Positions 17,564-26,955 are shown, counted from the first letter of the stretch. The stretch is DNA of 64,000 nucleotides from JBNKWA01 sp050299555 (GCA_050299555.1 JBNKWA010000087.1:100930-164929); one strand, 5' to 3'. Made by a program: numbers and translations. Notes: generated by a model not told the origin, from the sequence alone.

Positions 17564-18568
17564 TCACGCCCAGCCCCCCGCCGAGATCAGCCCCAGCCGG
17601 TCGAGCTGCCGCCAGCCCTGGTAGCGCTCGGACAGCGGGGTATGGAACGTCACCTCGCCGGCCTCGGCATAGGCCCGGTATTCGCGGCTGGCGGCGTAGT
17701 GCTGGCGGCGCGCCAGCTCCTCGTCCACCTTGGCGGCGAAGCCGGCGCCGAGCTTGGCATGCAGCAGCGCGCCACAGATGCGCTCGCCGCCGTCGCGCTG
17801 GTAGGTGCGGTTGAGGCCGCGCGGCAGCAGGCTATGGGTGGAGCTGACATAGACCGTCTCGCGTTCCCATCTGACCAGCGGGATCTTGTTCAGCGCCGGG
17901 GCCGCCGCCGGGTCGTCGGCGAACAGGCAGCGCATGCGCGGGCCGCCCTGCACCCAGAGATTGCCGTAGCGCGGGTTGCGGCTGGCGAAATAGCTGCCGC
18001 CGTCGAAATGGGTCAGCGTGGCGAACGGGTCCTCGCCCTCGGCGCAGGCGGCGCCCGCAAGCGGGCCTTCGGGGTAGAGGTCGATCAGGAGCGTGCCCAT
18101 TGAGCGCAGCCGCGAGGCGTCGAGCCAGCCGGTCAGGGCCGGCAGCGGCCGGGTGTCCATGTGCGGATAGACCAGGAATTCGTCGGGGTCGGCAGTCACC
18201 ACCCAGTGGCCGCAGGCGTGGCGGGCCAGAAGCCCGTTGATCCAGTCCATGCCGAAGCGGGCGCGCTTGTAGCCGGCCTCGGTGCGCCAGACCGAGCAGT
18301 CCGGCTGCTCCGCCAGCCAGTCGCCGGAGCCGTCATCCGAGCCGTTGTCGATGGCGATCACGTGGCGGATGCCGAGGCGGCGGTAGTAGTCGAGGAAATG
18401 CGGCAGCCGGGCACGCTCGTTGCGGAACACCGTCGCCAGAAGGTGGTCGCCCTCGGCGATCGTTGCGGTGCGGTCGGCCACCGGGGCCAGCGCGCGCCGG
18501 GCCCGCCGCGCCCGCAGCCGCAGGCGCTGCCGCTCGAGCCGCAGGGAGTAGCGTTGCAGGAGCCTCAT
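17564..18568 (-). CDS. Glycosyltransferase family 2 protein (PF13704-like)
   Basis: The 334-residue protein has the features of the Glyco_tranf_2_4 group: TVFRNERARLPHFLDYYRRLGIRH, IDNGSDDGSGDWL, and the metal-binding ADPDEFLVYP motif. The N-terminal 40 residues are an Arg/Leu-rich helix. I chose the ATG at 18568; the frame runs on upstream to 18760 but that part lacks family similarity. No acceptor can be named. It is preceded by a 199-base gap, the largest in this string, so it may have its own promoter. Confidence 0.85.
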   Translation of the reverse strand: MRLLQRYSLRLERQRLRLRARRARRALAPVADRTATIAEGDHLLATVFRNERARLPHFLDYYRRLGIRHVIAIDNGSDDGSGDWLAEQPDCSVWRTEAGYKRARFGMDWINGLLARHACGHWVVTADPDEFLVYPHMDTRPLPALTGWLDASRLRSMGTLLIDLYPEGPLAGAACAEGEDPFATLTHFDGGSYFASRNPRYGNLWVQGGPRMRCLFADDPAAAPALNKIPLVRWERETVYVSSTHSLLPRGLNRTYQRDGGERICGALLHAKLGAGFAAKVDEELARRQHYAASREYRAYAEAGEVTFHTPLSERYQGWRQLDRLGLISAGGWA

Positions 18569-18767
18569 CGCCGACGGTCTTAGTGCGGAACGCGGCGTTT
18601 GGGAATCGCCAGTCTTGGGGAGGCCGCGTGGCGCGCCCGGAAGGACAGCGGGTGGCTTTTCCGGGATCGCGCCCGACCCGTACCCCGGCCGCCCACCCTT
18701 TGCGCGCCCGGGTGCGATGGCGCGCCGCACCAGAGGCTTTCGCCGTGATAGGCGTAACATATTGTTT

Positions 18768-19952
18768 TCATTTAATTATATTGTCGAGCGCGGTGGTGAC
18801 ATCGGCGAAATGCGCCGACCAGGGCCGCGGCGGCAGCGGCGCGGGCCGGGGCATGCCGGAAGCGCCGAGGATCGCCTGCCGCCAGGCATCGCGATCGTGC
18901 GGGTCGAGATAGAGCGGCCGGGTGCCGGCGATCTCGCGGAAGGCGGGCAGGCCCGAGGCGATGACGGGGACACCCAGCGACAGCGCCTCGACCAGCGGAT
19001 AGCCGAAGCCCTCGGCGAGGCTGGGGAAAAGCAGCGCCTCGGCCCCGGCGAGCAGCGACGACAGGCCGGCATCGTCGAGGCCGGCATGCTCGATCACCGG
19101 CGGCCGGCCGGGAGGCGGATGGTCGAGGCGCCTTAGGAGCGCCGGGCCGGCCCAGCCGCGCCGCCCCACCACGTGCAGCGCCGGCGCGTTGGCGGTGCTG
19201 TCCCAGATGTCGAGCAGGAGCGCGTGGTTCTTGCGCGGCTCGATGGTGCCGAGGGTAACGCAATAGGGCGCCGCGGCGGGTGGCGGGCCGGGCGGCGGCA
19301 GCGGCGACCAGCCCAGCGGCGCCAGCGCCAGCCGGGGGGAAAGGCCGAGATGGGCAAGCCAGTGGCGGGCGCGGGCTTCGGTATGGCGGGAGTTGCAGAG
19401 GATCAGGTCCGCCCCGGTGCCCGCCGCCCGCAGCATGGCGGTGAAGCGCGCCTCGGTGCCCTTGCGGGTCAGGTCCGGGTGGTCGAGCGGGATGGTGTCG
19501 TGCAGCATTACCGCGGTGGTGGCAGCGCCAGCCCGGCGGAGGGCGTCAAAGGTCGCGACGCTGATATTGCTGTGGCCGACGTTGAGATAGGTCGTGCCTG
19601 GCGGCAGGCGCCGCGGGAGCGGGTTGGCACCGAGCCGCGCCAGGGTCGCGTCGACACCGCGCTGCACCGGGCTGCGCCTGAGCGCCAGCCGTTCGGTCAG
19701 GCGTGGCCGGTCCCACGGCGCCTGACCATCGAGGCAGCGCAGGAGTGCCCGCATCTGCCCGGCGTCGATCAGCGCCAGTCCGCCCGCGCGGCGGGCGAGG
19801 AACCAGGCGCCGGGGGCCGACAGCGCCTCGGTCAGGTAGGCGCGCTCGACCCGGTCGATGCCGGTGGCAGGGCCGAGCCCGGCCCGCGACAGGCTGCGGC
19901 TGACATCGAGCAGAAGCGGCCGCGGCAGGCGGGTGTCGCCCTCAGCTGCCAT
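18768..19952 (-). CDS. Glycosyltransferase family 4 protein
   Basis: The 394-residue protein has a GT-B fold signature: MLHDTIPLDHPDL in the N-domain, ILCNSRHTEARA, then the nucleotide-sugar-binding C-domain with VTLGTIEPRKNHALLLDIW, the SLAEGFGYPLVEAL motif holding the two catalytic-site Glu residues, and GVPVIASGLPAFREIAG. It resembles mannosyl/rhamnosyl transferases of O-antigen and exopolysaccharide clusters. The ATG at 19952 overlaps the galE end by 11 bases. The last codons run into a short AT-rich stretch (18760-18785) unusual for this region. Confidence 0.88.
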   Translation of the reverse strand: MAAEGDTRLPRPLLLDVSRSLSRAGLGPATGIDRVERAYLTEALSAPGAWFLARRAGGLALIDAGQMRALLRCLDGQAPWDRPRLTERLALRRSPVQRGVDATLARLGANPLPRRLPPGTTYLNVGHSNISVATFDALRRAGAATTAVMLHDTIPLDHPDLTRKGTEARFTAMLRAAGTGADLILCNSRHTEARARHWLAHLGLSPRLALAPLGWSPLPPPGPPPAAAPYCVTLGTIEPRKNHALLLDIWDSTANAPALHVVGRRGWAGPALLRRLDHPPPGRPPVIEHAGLDDAGLSSLLAGAEALLFPSLAEGFGYPLVEALSLGVPVIASGLPAFREIAGTRPLYLDPHDRDAWRQAILGASGMPRPAPLPPRPWSAHFADVTTALDNIIK

Positions 19953-20928
19953 AGCCCGGGCGCTGGTGCCAGGCCCAGGCGTCGGCGATCATCTCGTCGA
20001 GCGAACGCTCCGGCCGCCAGCCCAGAACCTCGGCCGCCCGGGCGCTGCCCGAGACCAGGCTGGCGCAGTCGCCGCCGCGGCGCGGGCCATCCACCGCCGG
20101 CACCGTCGTTCCGGTGACCCGGCCGACCGCGGTCACCACCTCGCGCACGCTGTAGCCGCGGCCGGTGCCGAGATTGAAGGTCGCGCCGGTGCCGTCGCGC
20201 AGCGTCTCGAGGTACGACAGGCCCAGAAGATGGGCGTCGATCAGGTCCTCGACATGCACGTAGTCGCGCACGCAGGTGCCGTCGGGCGTCGGCCAGTCGG
20301 TGCCGTTGACGGTCAGCGCGTCACGCCGGCCGCGCGCGGCATCGAGCGCCAGCGGGATCAGGTGCGTCTCGGGGCGATGATGCTCGCCGATCTCGCGCCC
20401 GGAATCGGCGCCGGCGACGTTGAAATAGCGGAAGGCGGCCCAGCGCATGCCGCTGGCGGCCGCGATGTCGGCCAGCAGGCGCTCGATGGCCAGCTTGGAG
20501 CCGCCATAGGCGTTGATCGGCCGGGTCGGGCAGGTCTCGTCCAGCATGACGCCGTCTTGCTCGCCGTAGACGGCGCAGGTGGAGGAAAGGACGAAGCGGG
20601 TGATGCTGGCCGCGGCGGCGGCCTCGATCAGGTTGAGCGCACCAAGGACGTTGTTGCGCCAGTAGAGCGCCGGCTCGCGCGCCGACTGGCCGACATCCGA
20701 GAGCGCCGCGAAATGCAGGATCGCCGCGGGCCGGTGCCGGGTCAGGATTTCGGCCACGCGCCCGGCGTCGCCTAGGTCGCATTCCTCGAGCGGGCCGAAG
20801 CGCACCGCGTCGCGCCAGCCGGTGCGAAGGTCGTCCAGCGTGACCGGCAGGTGGCCCTCGGCGGCCAGCCGCTTGCAGGCATGCGAGCCGATGTAGCCGG
20901 CCCCGCCGGTGACGAGGATCGTCGCCAA
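19942..20928 (-). CDS. galE: UDP-glucose 4-epimerase
   Basis: GalE interconverts UDP-glucose and UDP-galactose with NAD. The Rossmann motif GGAGYIGSHACK is at the N-terminus, with LHFAALSDVGQS, the catalytic SSTCAVYGEQ and YGGSK (Tyr and Lys) and RYFNVAGAD. At 328 residues it is full length. The start is a TTG at 20928 with GGAGG about ten bases upstream. It follows galU after 45 bases, so UDP-glucose made by GalU can feed directly into GalE. Confidence 0.94.
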   Translation of the reverse strand: MATILVTGGAGYIGSHACKRLAAEGHLPVTLDDLRTGWRDAVRFGPLEECDLGDAGRVAEILTRHRPAAILHFAALSDVGQSAREPALYWRNNVLGALNLIEAAAAASITRFVLSSTCAVYGEQDGVMLDETCPTRPINAYGGSKLAIERLLADIAAASGMRWAAFRYFNVAGADSGREIGEHHRPETHLIPLALDAARGRRDALTVNGTDWPTPDGTCVRDYVHVEDLIDAHLLGLSYLETLRDGTGATFNLGTGRGYSVREVVTAVGRVTGTTVPAVDGPRRGGDCASLVSGSARAAEVLGWRPERSLDEMIADAWAWHQRPGYGS

Positions 20929-20973
20929 GCCTGGCCTGCCTCCCTGCCGTGGATCAGATGGTTCGGGGCGACG

Positions 20974-21870
20974 CTACTCGGCAGCCTTGCTCTGGGCAAG
21001 GATGTCGTGGAGGAAGCTGCGGAAGTCACCGCGCAGATCGTCACGGGCCAGCGCGAAGGCCACGGTGGCCTGCAGGTAGCCGGCCTTGGAGCCGCAATCG
21101 TAGCGGCGGCCGCGGAACCGAAAGCCGTAGACGTTGCCGGATTGCCGCGCCTCCTGGGCGATGGCGTCGGTCAACTGGATCTCGCCGCCGGCGCCGCGGC
21201 CCATGTCGTTGAGGTTCTCCAGCACCGCCGGCGTCAGGATGTAGCGGCCGATCACGGCGAGGTTCGACGGCGCCAGCTCGGGCCGGGGCTTTTCGACCAT
21301 GTCGCGAACCGAGACGATGGAGCCCATGTCCTCGGCCAAGTCGAGCACGCCGTAGGACGAGGTCAGCTCGGGCGAGACCTCCATCGCGGCGATCATGTTG
21401 CCGCCGGTCCCGGCATAGGCATCGACCATCTGCGCGAGGCAGGACTTCTCGGCGGCGATCACGTCGTCGGGCAGGAGCACCGCGAAAGGCTCGTCGCCGA
21501 TCAGCCGCCGGGCACACCAGACGGCATGGCCGAGGCCCAGCGCCTCGCGCTGGCGCACATAGGCGATGGCGCCGCTGTCCATGTCGGTGCGGTGCAGTTC
21601 CTTCAAGAGCTCGGTCTTGTTCTGCTCGGTCAGCCGCTTCACCAGTTCGGGTGAGTCGTCGAAATAATCCTCAAGCGCGCTCTTGCCGCGGGAGGTGACG
21701 AAGATGAACTCGGTGATGCCTGCCTCGCGCGCCTCGTCGATGGCGTACTGGATCAGCGGCCGATCGACCAAGGACATGATTTCCTTGGGAATCGACTTGG
21801 TGGCAGGCAGGAACCTAGTGCCGAGCCCGGCAACCGGAAAAACCGCCTTTGTGACGCGGTTGCTTTGCAA
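20974..21870 (-). CDS. galU: UTP-glucose-1-phosphate uridylyltransferase
   Basis: GalU makes UDP-glucose from UTP and glucose-1-phosphate. The signature PVAGLGTRFLPATKSIPKE is at the N-terminus, followed by DRPLIQYAIDEA and VLLPDDV. At 298 residues it has the family's length. The start is a TTG at 21870 with GGGGAAG just upstream. It is the first gene of the leftward unit galU-galE-GT4-GT2-GT14-sulfotransferase. A 180-base non-coding stretch precedes it and presumably carries its promoter. Confidence 0.95.
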   Translation of the reverse strand: MQSNRVTKAVFPVAGLGTRFLPATKSIPKEIMSLVDRPLIQYAIDEAREAGITEFIFVTSRGKSALEDYFDDSPELVKRLTEQNKTELLKELHRTDMDSGAIAYVRQREALGLGHAVWCARRLIGDEPFAVLLPDDVIAAEKSCLAQMVDAYAGTGGNMIAAMEVSPELTSSYGVLDLAEDMGSIVSVRDMVEKPRPELAPSNLAVIGRYILTPAVLENLNDMGRGAGGEIQLTDAIAQEARQSGNVYGFRFRGRRYDCGSKAGYLQATVAFALARDDLRGDFRSFLHDILAQSKAAE

Positions 21871-22050
21871 GATCTTCCCCTTCGGTCAGCGGCGATCCCT
21901 GGCTGAATCGCGCTTCTTTTGGCGGTTGCCCGGAACGCGGCAGGATTCCCCCCCATCCGTGGCAAGAATAAGACAATCCGCGCGGTTCGTCATTGATGTG
22001 CTCACTTGGCACGCAACAGGAGCAACTTCCAGCCCCCCGCATGAGACTGG

Positions 22051-23304
22051 TTACGGCAGAGCGGCATTGGCGCAACGCTGGGCGGAGACCCGCCGACGCT
22101 CGGTCGCGACCCGGCTGGGCACCGACAGGAGCGGGCCGCGGCGGCCGAAGGCGTTGGCGCCGAAAAGCCCGATCCGGTGCACCCAATAGCCGGCATCGCG
22201 GAAGGCGACGGTAGTGGGACGGCCGGAATATTCGATCTCGAACACCGTCACCGGAACCCCGCGCTGTGCCGCGGCCGCGGCCTTGCGCCGCACCTGGCGG
22301 CGATTGAAGAAGCGCGAGACCAGCTCCACCGCCTGACCCCGGACGATGGAACGCGGGGCGGCGGCAGCGGCCGGCGGTACGGGCGCCGTCTGGACGTAGA
22401 CCGGTTCGCGCTGGCGGCCGTCGCGGATGCCGGCATCGAGCGTGGCCAGAAGCGCGGCCATGGCGGCTTCCTCGATCAGCCCGAACGAGAACAGCCGCTG
22501 CAACCGCCGGCGCTGGTCATCGCGCAGAAAGCGCAGCGCGTCGGCGTGATCCTCGCCGGGCAGGTGCTTGACCAGGTAATAGGCGTGGCTGGCGCCGATC
22601 TCGTACAGCGTCAGCGGCACTCGGTGGGCGGTGCGCCGTTCGCTGCCGGCGCTTTGGTGGTGGACCTCGGCGAGCGGCACCGCGGCGCTGGACCATCCGG
22701 CCTGTGCCAGCCGGGCGTTGAGGTCGGTCTCGTCGAGATAATAGCGGAACGCCTCGTCAAAGCCGCCGAGGCCGAGGACGACCGCGCGGCGGAAGGCGCA
22801 GTTGGTGCCCACGGTCTTCAGGCAGTTGCCCGGCGACGGCGGAAAGATGCGGATCTCGCGGTCGGCGACGGCCTCGTCGCGGTCGTTGCCGTAGCGGTCG
22901 AAGAGCCGGATGGTGGATTCGAAGCCGACCCCGCCGCGGTTGCGGACAAAGCCGCCGGCGGCGGCGACGCGCGGATTGCCGAAAGGCACGATCAGGTGCT
23001 GCAGCCAGGCGAATTCCGGCACGCAATCGTCGTCGCAGAAGGCCACCAGCGGCGCGGCGGCCGCCAGAAGGCCGATATTGCGGCCGCGCGAGACATTGGC
23101 CTCGTCGAGGGCGATGTAGCGCAGGCCGGGGGGTGCCGGCCAGCCGGTGGGGTCGGTGTCGCCGACCACGATGACCTCGAAGTCAGCCAGGGTCTGGAAG
23201 CGCAGCGCCGACAGCAGCCGCGCCAGTTCGCGCGGCCGGCCGCGGCTGGGCACCACGACGCTGACCGCCACGGTGCCGCCCGGTTCGGCCGCGTCGCTGC
23301 TCAC
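22051..23304 (-). CDS. Glycosyltransferase family 2 protein
   Basis: The first ~260 residues are a GT-A domain: SVVVPSRGRPRELARLLSAL, VSRGRNIGLLAA, FCDDDCVPE (the DxD-type motif), and YLDETDLNARL near the end of the domain. The remaining ~150 residues are unlike the catalytic domain and contain an Ala/Pro linker. The GTG at 23304 overlaps the kdsB stop (GTGA), so it is translationally coupled to kdsB and cysQ. The substrate is unknown. Confidence 0.86.
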   Translation of the reverse strand: MSSDAAEPGGTVAVSVVVPSRGRPRELARLLSALRFQTLADFEVIVVGDTDPTGWPAPPGLRYIALDEANVSRGRNIGLLAAAAPLVAFCDDDCVPEFAWLQHLIVPFGNPRVAAAGGFVRNRGGVGFESTIRLFDRYGNDRDEAVADREIRIFPPSPGNCLKTVGTNCAFRRAVVLGLGGFDEAFRYYLDETDLNARLAQAGWSSAAVPLAEVHHQSAGSERRTAHRVPLTLYEIGASHAYYLVKHLPGEDHADALRFLRDDQRRRLQRLFSFGLIEEAAMAALLATLDAGIRDGRQREPVYVQTAPVPPAAAAAPRSIVRGQAVELVSRFFNRRQVRRKAAAAAQRGVPVTVFEIEYSGRPTTVAFRDAGYWVHRIGLFGANAFGRRGPLLSVPSRVATERRRVSAQRCANAALP

Positions 23305-24101
23305 GGGATTCCCTCGGCCGCCATGATCGCCTGGATGCGGCCCACGTCGACGGGGTTGTTGAGTTCCCAGAAGACACGGCCGCGCGCCTCGACGGTCACG
23401 CATTGCACCGGCATGGCGTTCTCGAGGAAGCGAAGCTGCTCCAGCCCCTCGAGCTTTTCGAGAGGCCCCGGGTCCCAGCCGATATAGGCGGCCAGCGCGG
23501 CGGGCCGGAAGGCGTAGACACCGACATGGTGAAAGACCGGCGTCGGCTGGTCGTCGGCATAGCTCGCAGTGGTGTAGGGGATCACTTCCTTGGAGAAGTA
23601 GAGCGCCCGGCCCTGGCGGTCGAAGGCGGCGGTTGTGGCGCCGACGCGGCCGGCGCGGCGATCCTCCAGAAACCCGTTCAAGGCCCTTCCATCGCAGCGC
23701 AGCACCGGGGTTGCCACGGCCATGGCAGGGTCCGCCTCCATGGCCTCGACCAGCGCCTCGACGAACCAGGGCGGGGTCAGGGGCGCGTCGCCCTGCAGGT
23801 TGACGACGATGTCGTGCTCGCCGCCCATGACGGCGATGGCTTCGGCCACCCGCTCGGTGCCGTTGCGGCAGCCTTCCGAGGTCATCACCACCTCGGCGCC
23901 GAAGCCGCGCGCCGCCTCGGCGATGCGGTCGTCATCGGTGGCGACGGCGACCCGGACCGCACCCTTGACCTTGCCGGCGGCGATCCAGCTCCGCTCCACC
24001 AGGCTGCGGGTCTCGCCGGTGGCGCCGGTCAGTGCCACCAGCGGCTTGCCGGGGTACCGCGACGAGGCATAGCGCGCCGGTATGACGATGGTTGCCGGCA
24101 T
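23301..24101 (-). CDS. kdsB: 3-deoxy-manno-octulosonate cytidylyltransferase
   Basis: KdsB activates Kdo to CMP-Kdo for lipopolysaccharide inner core, or for Kdo-containing capsules. The IPARYASSRYPGKPL motif is at the N-terminus, followed by VATDDDRIAEA, NLQGDAPLTP and HVGVYAFRP. The 266-residue length is normal. The start is the ATG at 24101, one base from the cysQ stop. Its linkage to a KpsM-like permease and glycosyltransferases leaves open whether it is the housekeeping KdsB or one devoted to capsule. Confidence 0.93.
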   Translation of the reverse strand: MPATIVIPARYASSRYPGKPLVALTGATGETRSLVERSWIAAGKVKGAVRVAVATDDDRIAEAARGFGAEVVMTSEGCRNGTERVAEAIAVMGGEHDIVVNLQGDAPLTPPWFVEALVEAMEADPAMAVATPVLRCDGRALNGFLEDRRAGRVGATTAAFDRQGRALYFSKEVIPYTTASYADDQPTPVFHHVGVYAFRPAALAAYIGWDPGPLEKLEGLEQLRFLENAMPVQCVTVEARGRVFWELNNPVDVGRIQAIMAAEGIP

Positions 24102-24102
24102 G

Positions 24103-24912
24103 TCAGCCCGCCACCAGCTCCAGCCGCGGACCGCGGGCGATGAAGAACGGGTTTTCGTAACCCGGCTTGCCGTAGACCAGGGCGTCGTGGTCGTCGAACC
24201 GCACCACGTCGCCGCCGGCGGCCAGGAGCACCGCATGGCCGGCAGCGGTGTCCCATTCCATGGTGCGGCCGAGGCGGGGATAGAGATGCGCCTCGCCCGC
24301 CGCCACCAGGCAGAATTTCAGCGACGAGCCGGCGGAGAGGAAATCGGCCACCTGGTAGCGGGCGATATAGGCGTCGGTGGCCGCGTCACGATGGGATTTC
24401 GAGGCCACGACGTTCAGCCCGCCAGCCGGCGCCGCAGCCACGCTCAGGCGCCGCACGGTGCCGGGCGCGTCCGGATCGAACGGCCCCGCCTCCTCTACCG
24501 CGCCGCCGGCGTCGGTGTAGAAGAGCCGCCCCTTGGCCGGGGCATAGACCACGCCCGCAACCGGCACGCCGTCCTCGACCAGCGCGATGTTGACGGTGAA
24601 CTCGCCGCGGCGCTGGACGAATTCCTTGGTGCCGTCGAGCGGATCGACGATGAAGAACCGCGCCGCCTTCAGCGCGTGGCTTTCCGAGGTCTCCTCGGTC
24701 ACCACCGGTATGGCGGGAAAGGCGGATTTCAGCCCTTCGCGGATCAGCGCGTCGGCGGCCTCGTCGGCCAGGGTCACCGGGCTGGCATCGGCCTTGGCCC
24801 GGGTGCCGAGATCGCCGCTGTCGTAGATCTCCATGATCCGGGAGCCTGCCTGCAGCGCCAGCCGCCGAAGGGTGGCGGTGATGGCCGCCGTCTGAGGATC
24901 ATCCTGCATCAC
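24103..24912 (-). CDS. cysQ: 3'(2'),5'-bisphosphate nucleotidase CysQ
   Basis: CysQ hydrolyses PAP, the by-product of PAPS-using sulfotransferases, to AMP. It belongs to the lithium-sensitive inositol monophosphatase superfamily: EET (metal ligand), DPLDGTKEFVQR, and the late WDTAAGHAVLLAAGG motif. At 269 residues it is full length. It leads the leftward unit cysQ-kdsB-GT2, and in the window it complements sat-cysC (55.5 kb) and the sulfotransferase (14.5 kb). Confidence 0.93.
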   Translation of the reverse strand: MMQDDPQTAAITATLRRLALQAGSRIMEIYDSGDLGTRAKADASPVTLADEAADALIREGLKSAFPAIPVVTEETSESHALKAARFFIVDPLDGTKEFVQRRGEFTVNIALVEDGVPVAGVVYAPAKGRLFYTDAGGAVEEAGPFDPDAPGTVRRLSVAAAPAGGLNVVASKSHRDAATDAYIARYQVADFLSAGSSLKFCLVAAGEAHLYPRLGRTMEWDTAAGHAVLLAAGGDVVRFDDHDALVYGKPGYENPFFIARGPRLELVAG

Positions 24913-24960
24913 TGCTCCAGGTACCGGTTTTTCGGTCTTCTACCGCCGGCGACAGGGAAA

Positions 24961-24989
24961 TTGCAGGGGGAAATTTAACATTCTATGCT
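24961..24989 (+). promoter_or_regulatory. Sigma-70-type promoter for the export permease gene
   Basis: TTGCAG at 24961-24966 and TATGCT at 24984-24989 are 17 bases apart, in the 112-base gap between the divergent cysQ and permease genes. Confidence 0.4.
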
Positions 24990-25024
24990 TCCCATCCGCA
25001 GTCATGGGATCAGAAACCGCAGGC

Positions 25025-25846
25025 ATGTCGGCTACGCGCAGGGACAGCACGCTGCTGCAAGGGATCGTCACCTTCGGTGAGGTGACCTTTCACACCATGG
25101 TGCGCAGCTTGCGCAACGAGAGTGGCGGCGCGGCGCTCGGCATCCTTCTGATCATCCTGCGCTCGGTCGCGATGATCGTCGTCTTCCTTCTGGTGATGAA
25201 CCTGATGGGGGCCGGCGGCGCCCGCATCCGTGGCGACGCGGTGCTTTACATCTACTCGGGCGTGGCGCTGTTCCTGCTGCACAACGGCGCCGTCAGCCGC
25301 ACCGTCAGCGCCGGCAGCCCGCTGTTGCCGATCATGCGGCACACACCGATGACGACGATGCTGAACGTCTTCGCCGCGAACTGCGCGCTGCTTTACACCC
25401 ATGTGGTGTCGACCGGCGTCATCCTGGCCTACGTGCACCTGTGGCGCGGCACGCTGGAGATCGCCGCGCCCAAGGGCATGATCCTGCCGTTCCTGCTGGC
25501 CTGGGCCTCGGGCATCGCCATCGGGCTGATGCTGCTGACGATCAAGCCGTTCCTGCCGCAGGTGGCCGAGATGGTGTCGCTGGTCTACCGGCGGGTGAAC
25601 CTGATCAGCAGCGGCAAGTTCTTCGTCGCCAACACCGTGCCGGCAACGCTGCTGGCGATGTTCACCTGGAACCCGCTGTTTCACTGCATCGACCAGCTTC
25701 GGGGGGCGATCTTCGTTAACTACTTCCCGCGCAACACCAGTCTCGACTATCCGGTGCAGTTCGTCGCCATCGCCCTGGTGCTGGGGCTGATGGCCGAGTT
25801 CTGGCTCAGGCGGAACGTCAGCCTGTCGACCACCAAGCGGCAGTGA
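25025..25846 (+). CDS. ABC-2 type polysaccharide export permease (KpsM-like)
   Basis: The 273-residue protein has about six membrane segments and no ATPase motif. The last third has the KpsM/Wzm look: a FTWNPLFHCIDQLRGAIF motif followed by PVQFVAIALVLGLMAEFWLRR. Such permeases move capsule or O-polysaccharide across the inner membrane with a separate KpsT-type ATPase, which is not in this window. I prefer the ATG at 25025 over that at 25004, which would sit almost on the predicted transcription start. The end overlaps yciA by 4 bases. Confidence 0.82.
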   Translation: MSATRRDSTLLQGIVTFGEVTFHTMVRSLRNESGGAALGILLIILRSVAMIVVFLLVMNLMGAGGARIRGDAVLYIYSGVALFLLHNGAVSRTVSAGSPLLPIMRHTPMTTMLNVFAANCALLYTHVVSTGVILAYVHLWRGTLEIAAPKGMILPFLLAWASGIAIGLMLLTIKPFLPQVAEMVSLVYRRVNLISSGKFFVANTVPATLLAMFTWNPLFHCIDQLRGAIFVNYFPRNTSLDYPVQFVAIALVLGLMAEFWLRRNVSLSTTKRQ

Positions 25847-26250
25847 CCGGGGCGATGACAGGACCGGCCGAGGGTGCCGAGCCGCAGGGTGTGCTGGCGC
25901 TGCAGACCATCGCCATGCCCGCCGACACCAATGCCAACGGCGACATCTTCGGCGGCTGGCTGATGGCGCAGATGGACCTCGGCGCCTCGGTTCTGGCGCG
26001 CACCCGGGCGCATGGCCGGGTCGCCACGGTGGCGGTGGAGGGGATGACCTTTCACCGGCCGGTGCGGGTGGGCGACCTGGTATCGCTCTGGGGCCGGATC
26101 GTCGGCGAGGGCACCACCTCGATGCAGATCGAGGTCGAGGTCTGGGTCACCCGCCAGCCCGAGGGGCGACGCCACAAGATGACCGAGGCGCGCTTTGTCT
26201 TCGTCGCCGTCGATACCGAAGGCCGCAAGCGGCCGCTGCCGGCGGAGTGA
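25843..26250 (+). CDS. YciA-type acyl-CoA thioesterase
   Basis: The 135-residue protein is a single hot-dog domain: TIAMPADTNANGDIFGGWLMAQMDL carries the conserved Asn/Asp-containing active-site helix, followed by EGMTFHRPVRVGDLVSLWG. YciA-like enzymes hydrolyse short- to medium-chain acyl-CoAs. The GTG at 25843 overlaps the permease stop; an ATG at 25855 is an alternative start. Its role next to polysaccharide genes is not evident. Confidence 0.9.
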   Translation: MTGAMTGPAEGAEPQGVLALQTIAMPADTNANGDIFGGWLMAQMDLGASVLARTRAHGRVATVAVEGMTFHRPVRVGDLVSLWGRIVGEGTTSMQIEVEVWVTRQPEGRRHKMTEARFVFVAVDTEGRKRPLPAE

Positions 26251-26311
26251 ATGCGGTCAACCGGCCTGGGCCGGCGGGTCGGGCTTAGCCAGTCTGGCTC
26301 GCGGGTCTCGG

Positions 26312-26914
26312 CTAGCCGGTCTGGGCGAGCCGGAGCGTCAGGTTGATGCGGCCGCCATCGGGCAGCAGCGTCGACGAGCCTAAGCGGATGCGGTCGATGC
26401 CGTGATAGGCCAGCCGCGCCTCGCCGCCCATTACCACCACGTCGCCGGATTTCAGCCATAGCGAGCGGGTCGGGTCCTTGCGTGCCAGTCCGCCGATCCG
26501 GAACAGCGCCTCGTCGCCGAGGCTGACCGAGACCACCGGCGCGTCGAAGATGCCTTCGGTGTCGTCGCGGTGCAGGCCCATGCGGGCGCCCTCGCCGTAC
26601 CAGTTGACCAGAAGCGAGTTCGGCGGCCGCGGATCGCCGGCGACCTCGTCCCAGAGCGCCAGCAGGCTTTCGGGGATCGCCGGCCAGGCGGCGCCGCTGC
26701 CGTGGCGGGGGTCATAGCGGTAACCCTCGGCGTCCGAGACCCATCCGGCCGCGCCGGCCGCCGTCATCCTGACCGACATCGGCTTGCCGTAGGGCGTCTC
26801 GTAGGCCCGGAGCGGCGCGGCGCGGACGATCTCGCGCACAGCTTCGACCAGCGCGGCCTGACCGGGCCGCGAAAGATGTTCCGAAAAAATGCGAAAGCCG
26901 CCGATCTCCACCAC
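26312..26914 (-). CDS. alkB: AlkB-family 2-oxoglutarate/Fe(II)-dependent dioxygenase
   Basis: AlkB removes alkyl groups from 1-methyladenine and 3-methylcytosine in DNA by oxidation. The Fe ligands are visible as the HRDD (HxD) of GARMGLHRDDTE and the later His of LAYHGIDRIR; the 2-oxoglutarate-binding Arg is in RINLTLRL. The SLLVNWYGEG strand precedes the HxD. At 200 residues from the GTG at 26914 (or 26911) it matches E. coli AlkB in length. It stands alone on the minus strand between plus-strand genes. Confidence 0.92.
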   Translation of the reverse strand: MVEIGGFRIFSEHLSRPGQAALVEAVREIVRAAPLRAYETPYGKPMSVRMTAAGAAGWVSDAEGYRYDPRHGSGAAWPAIPESLLALWDEVAGDPRPPNSLLVNWYGEGARMGLHRDDTEGIFDAPVVSVSLGDEALFRIGGLARKDPTRSLWLKSGDVVVMGGEARLAYHGIDRIRLGSSTLLPDGGRINLTLRLAQTG

Positions 26915-26955
26915 TGACCCCGATCGCTGCCGGTGACCGGCAATGCCCGTGTTGC

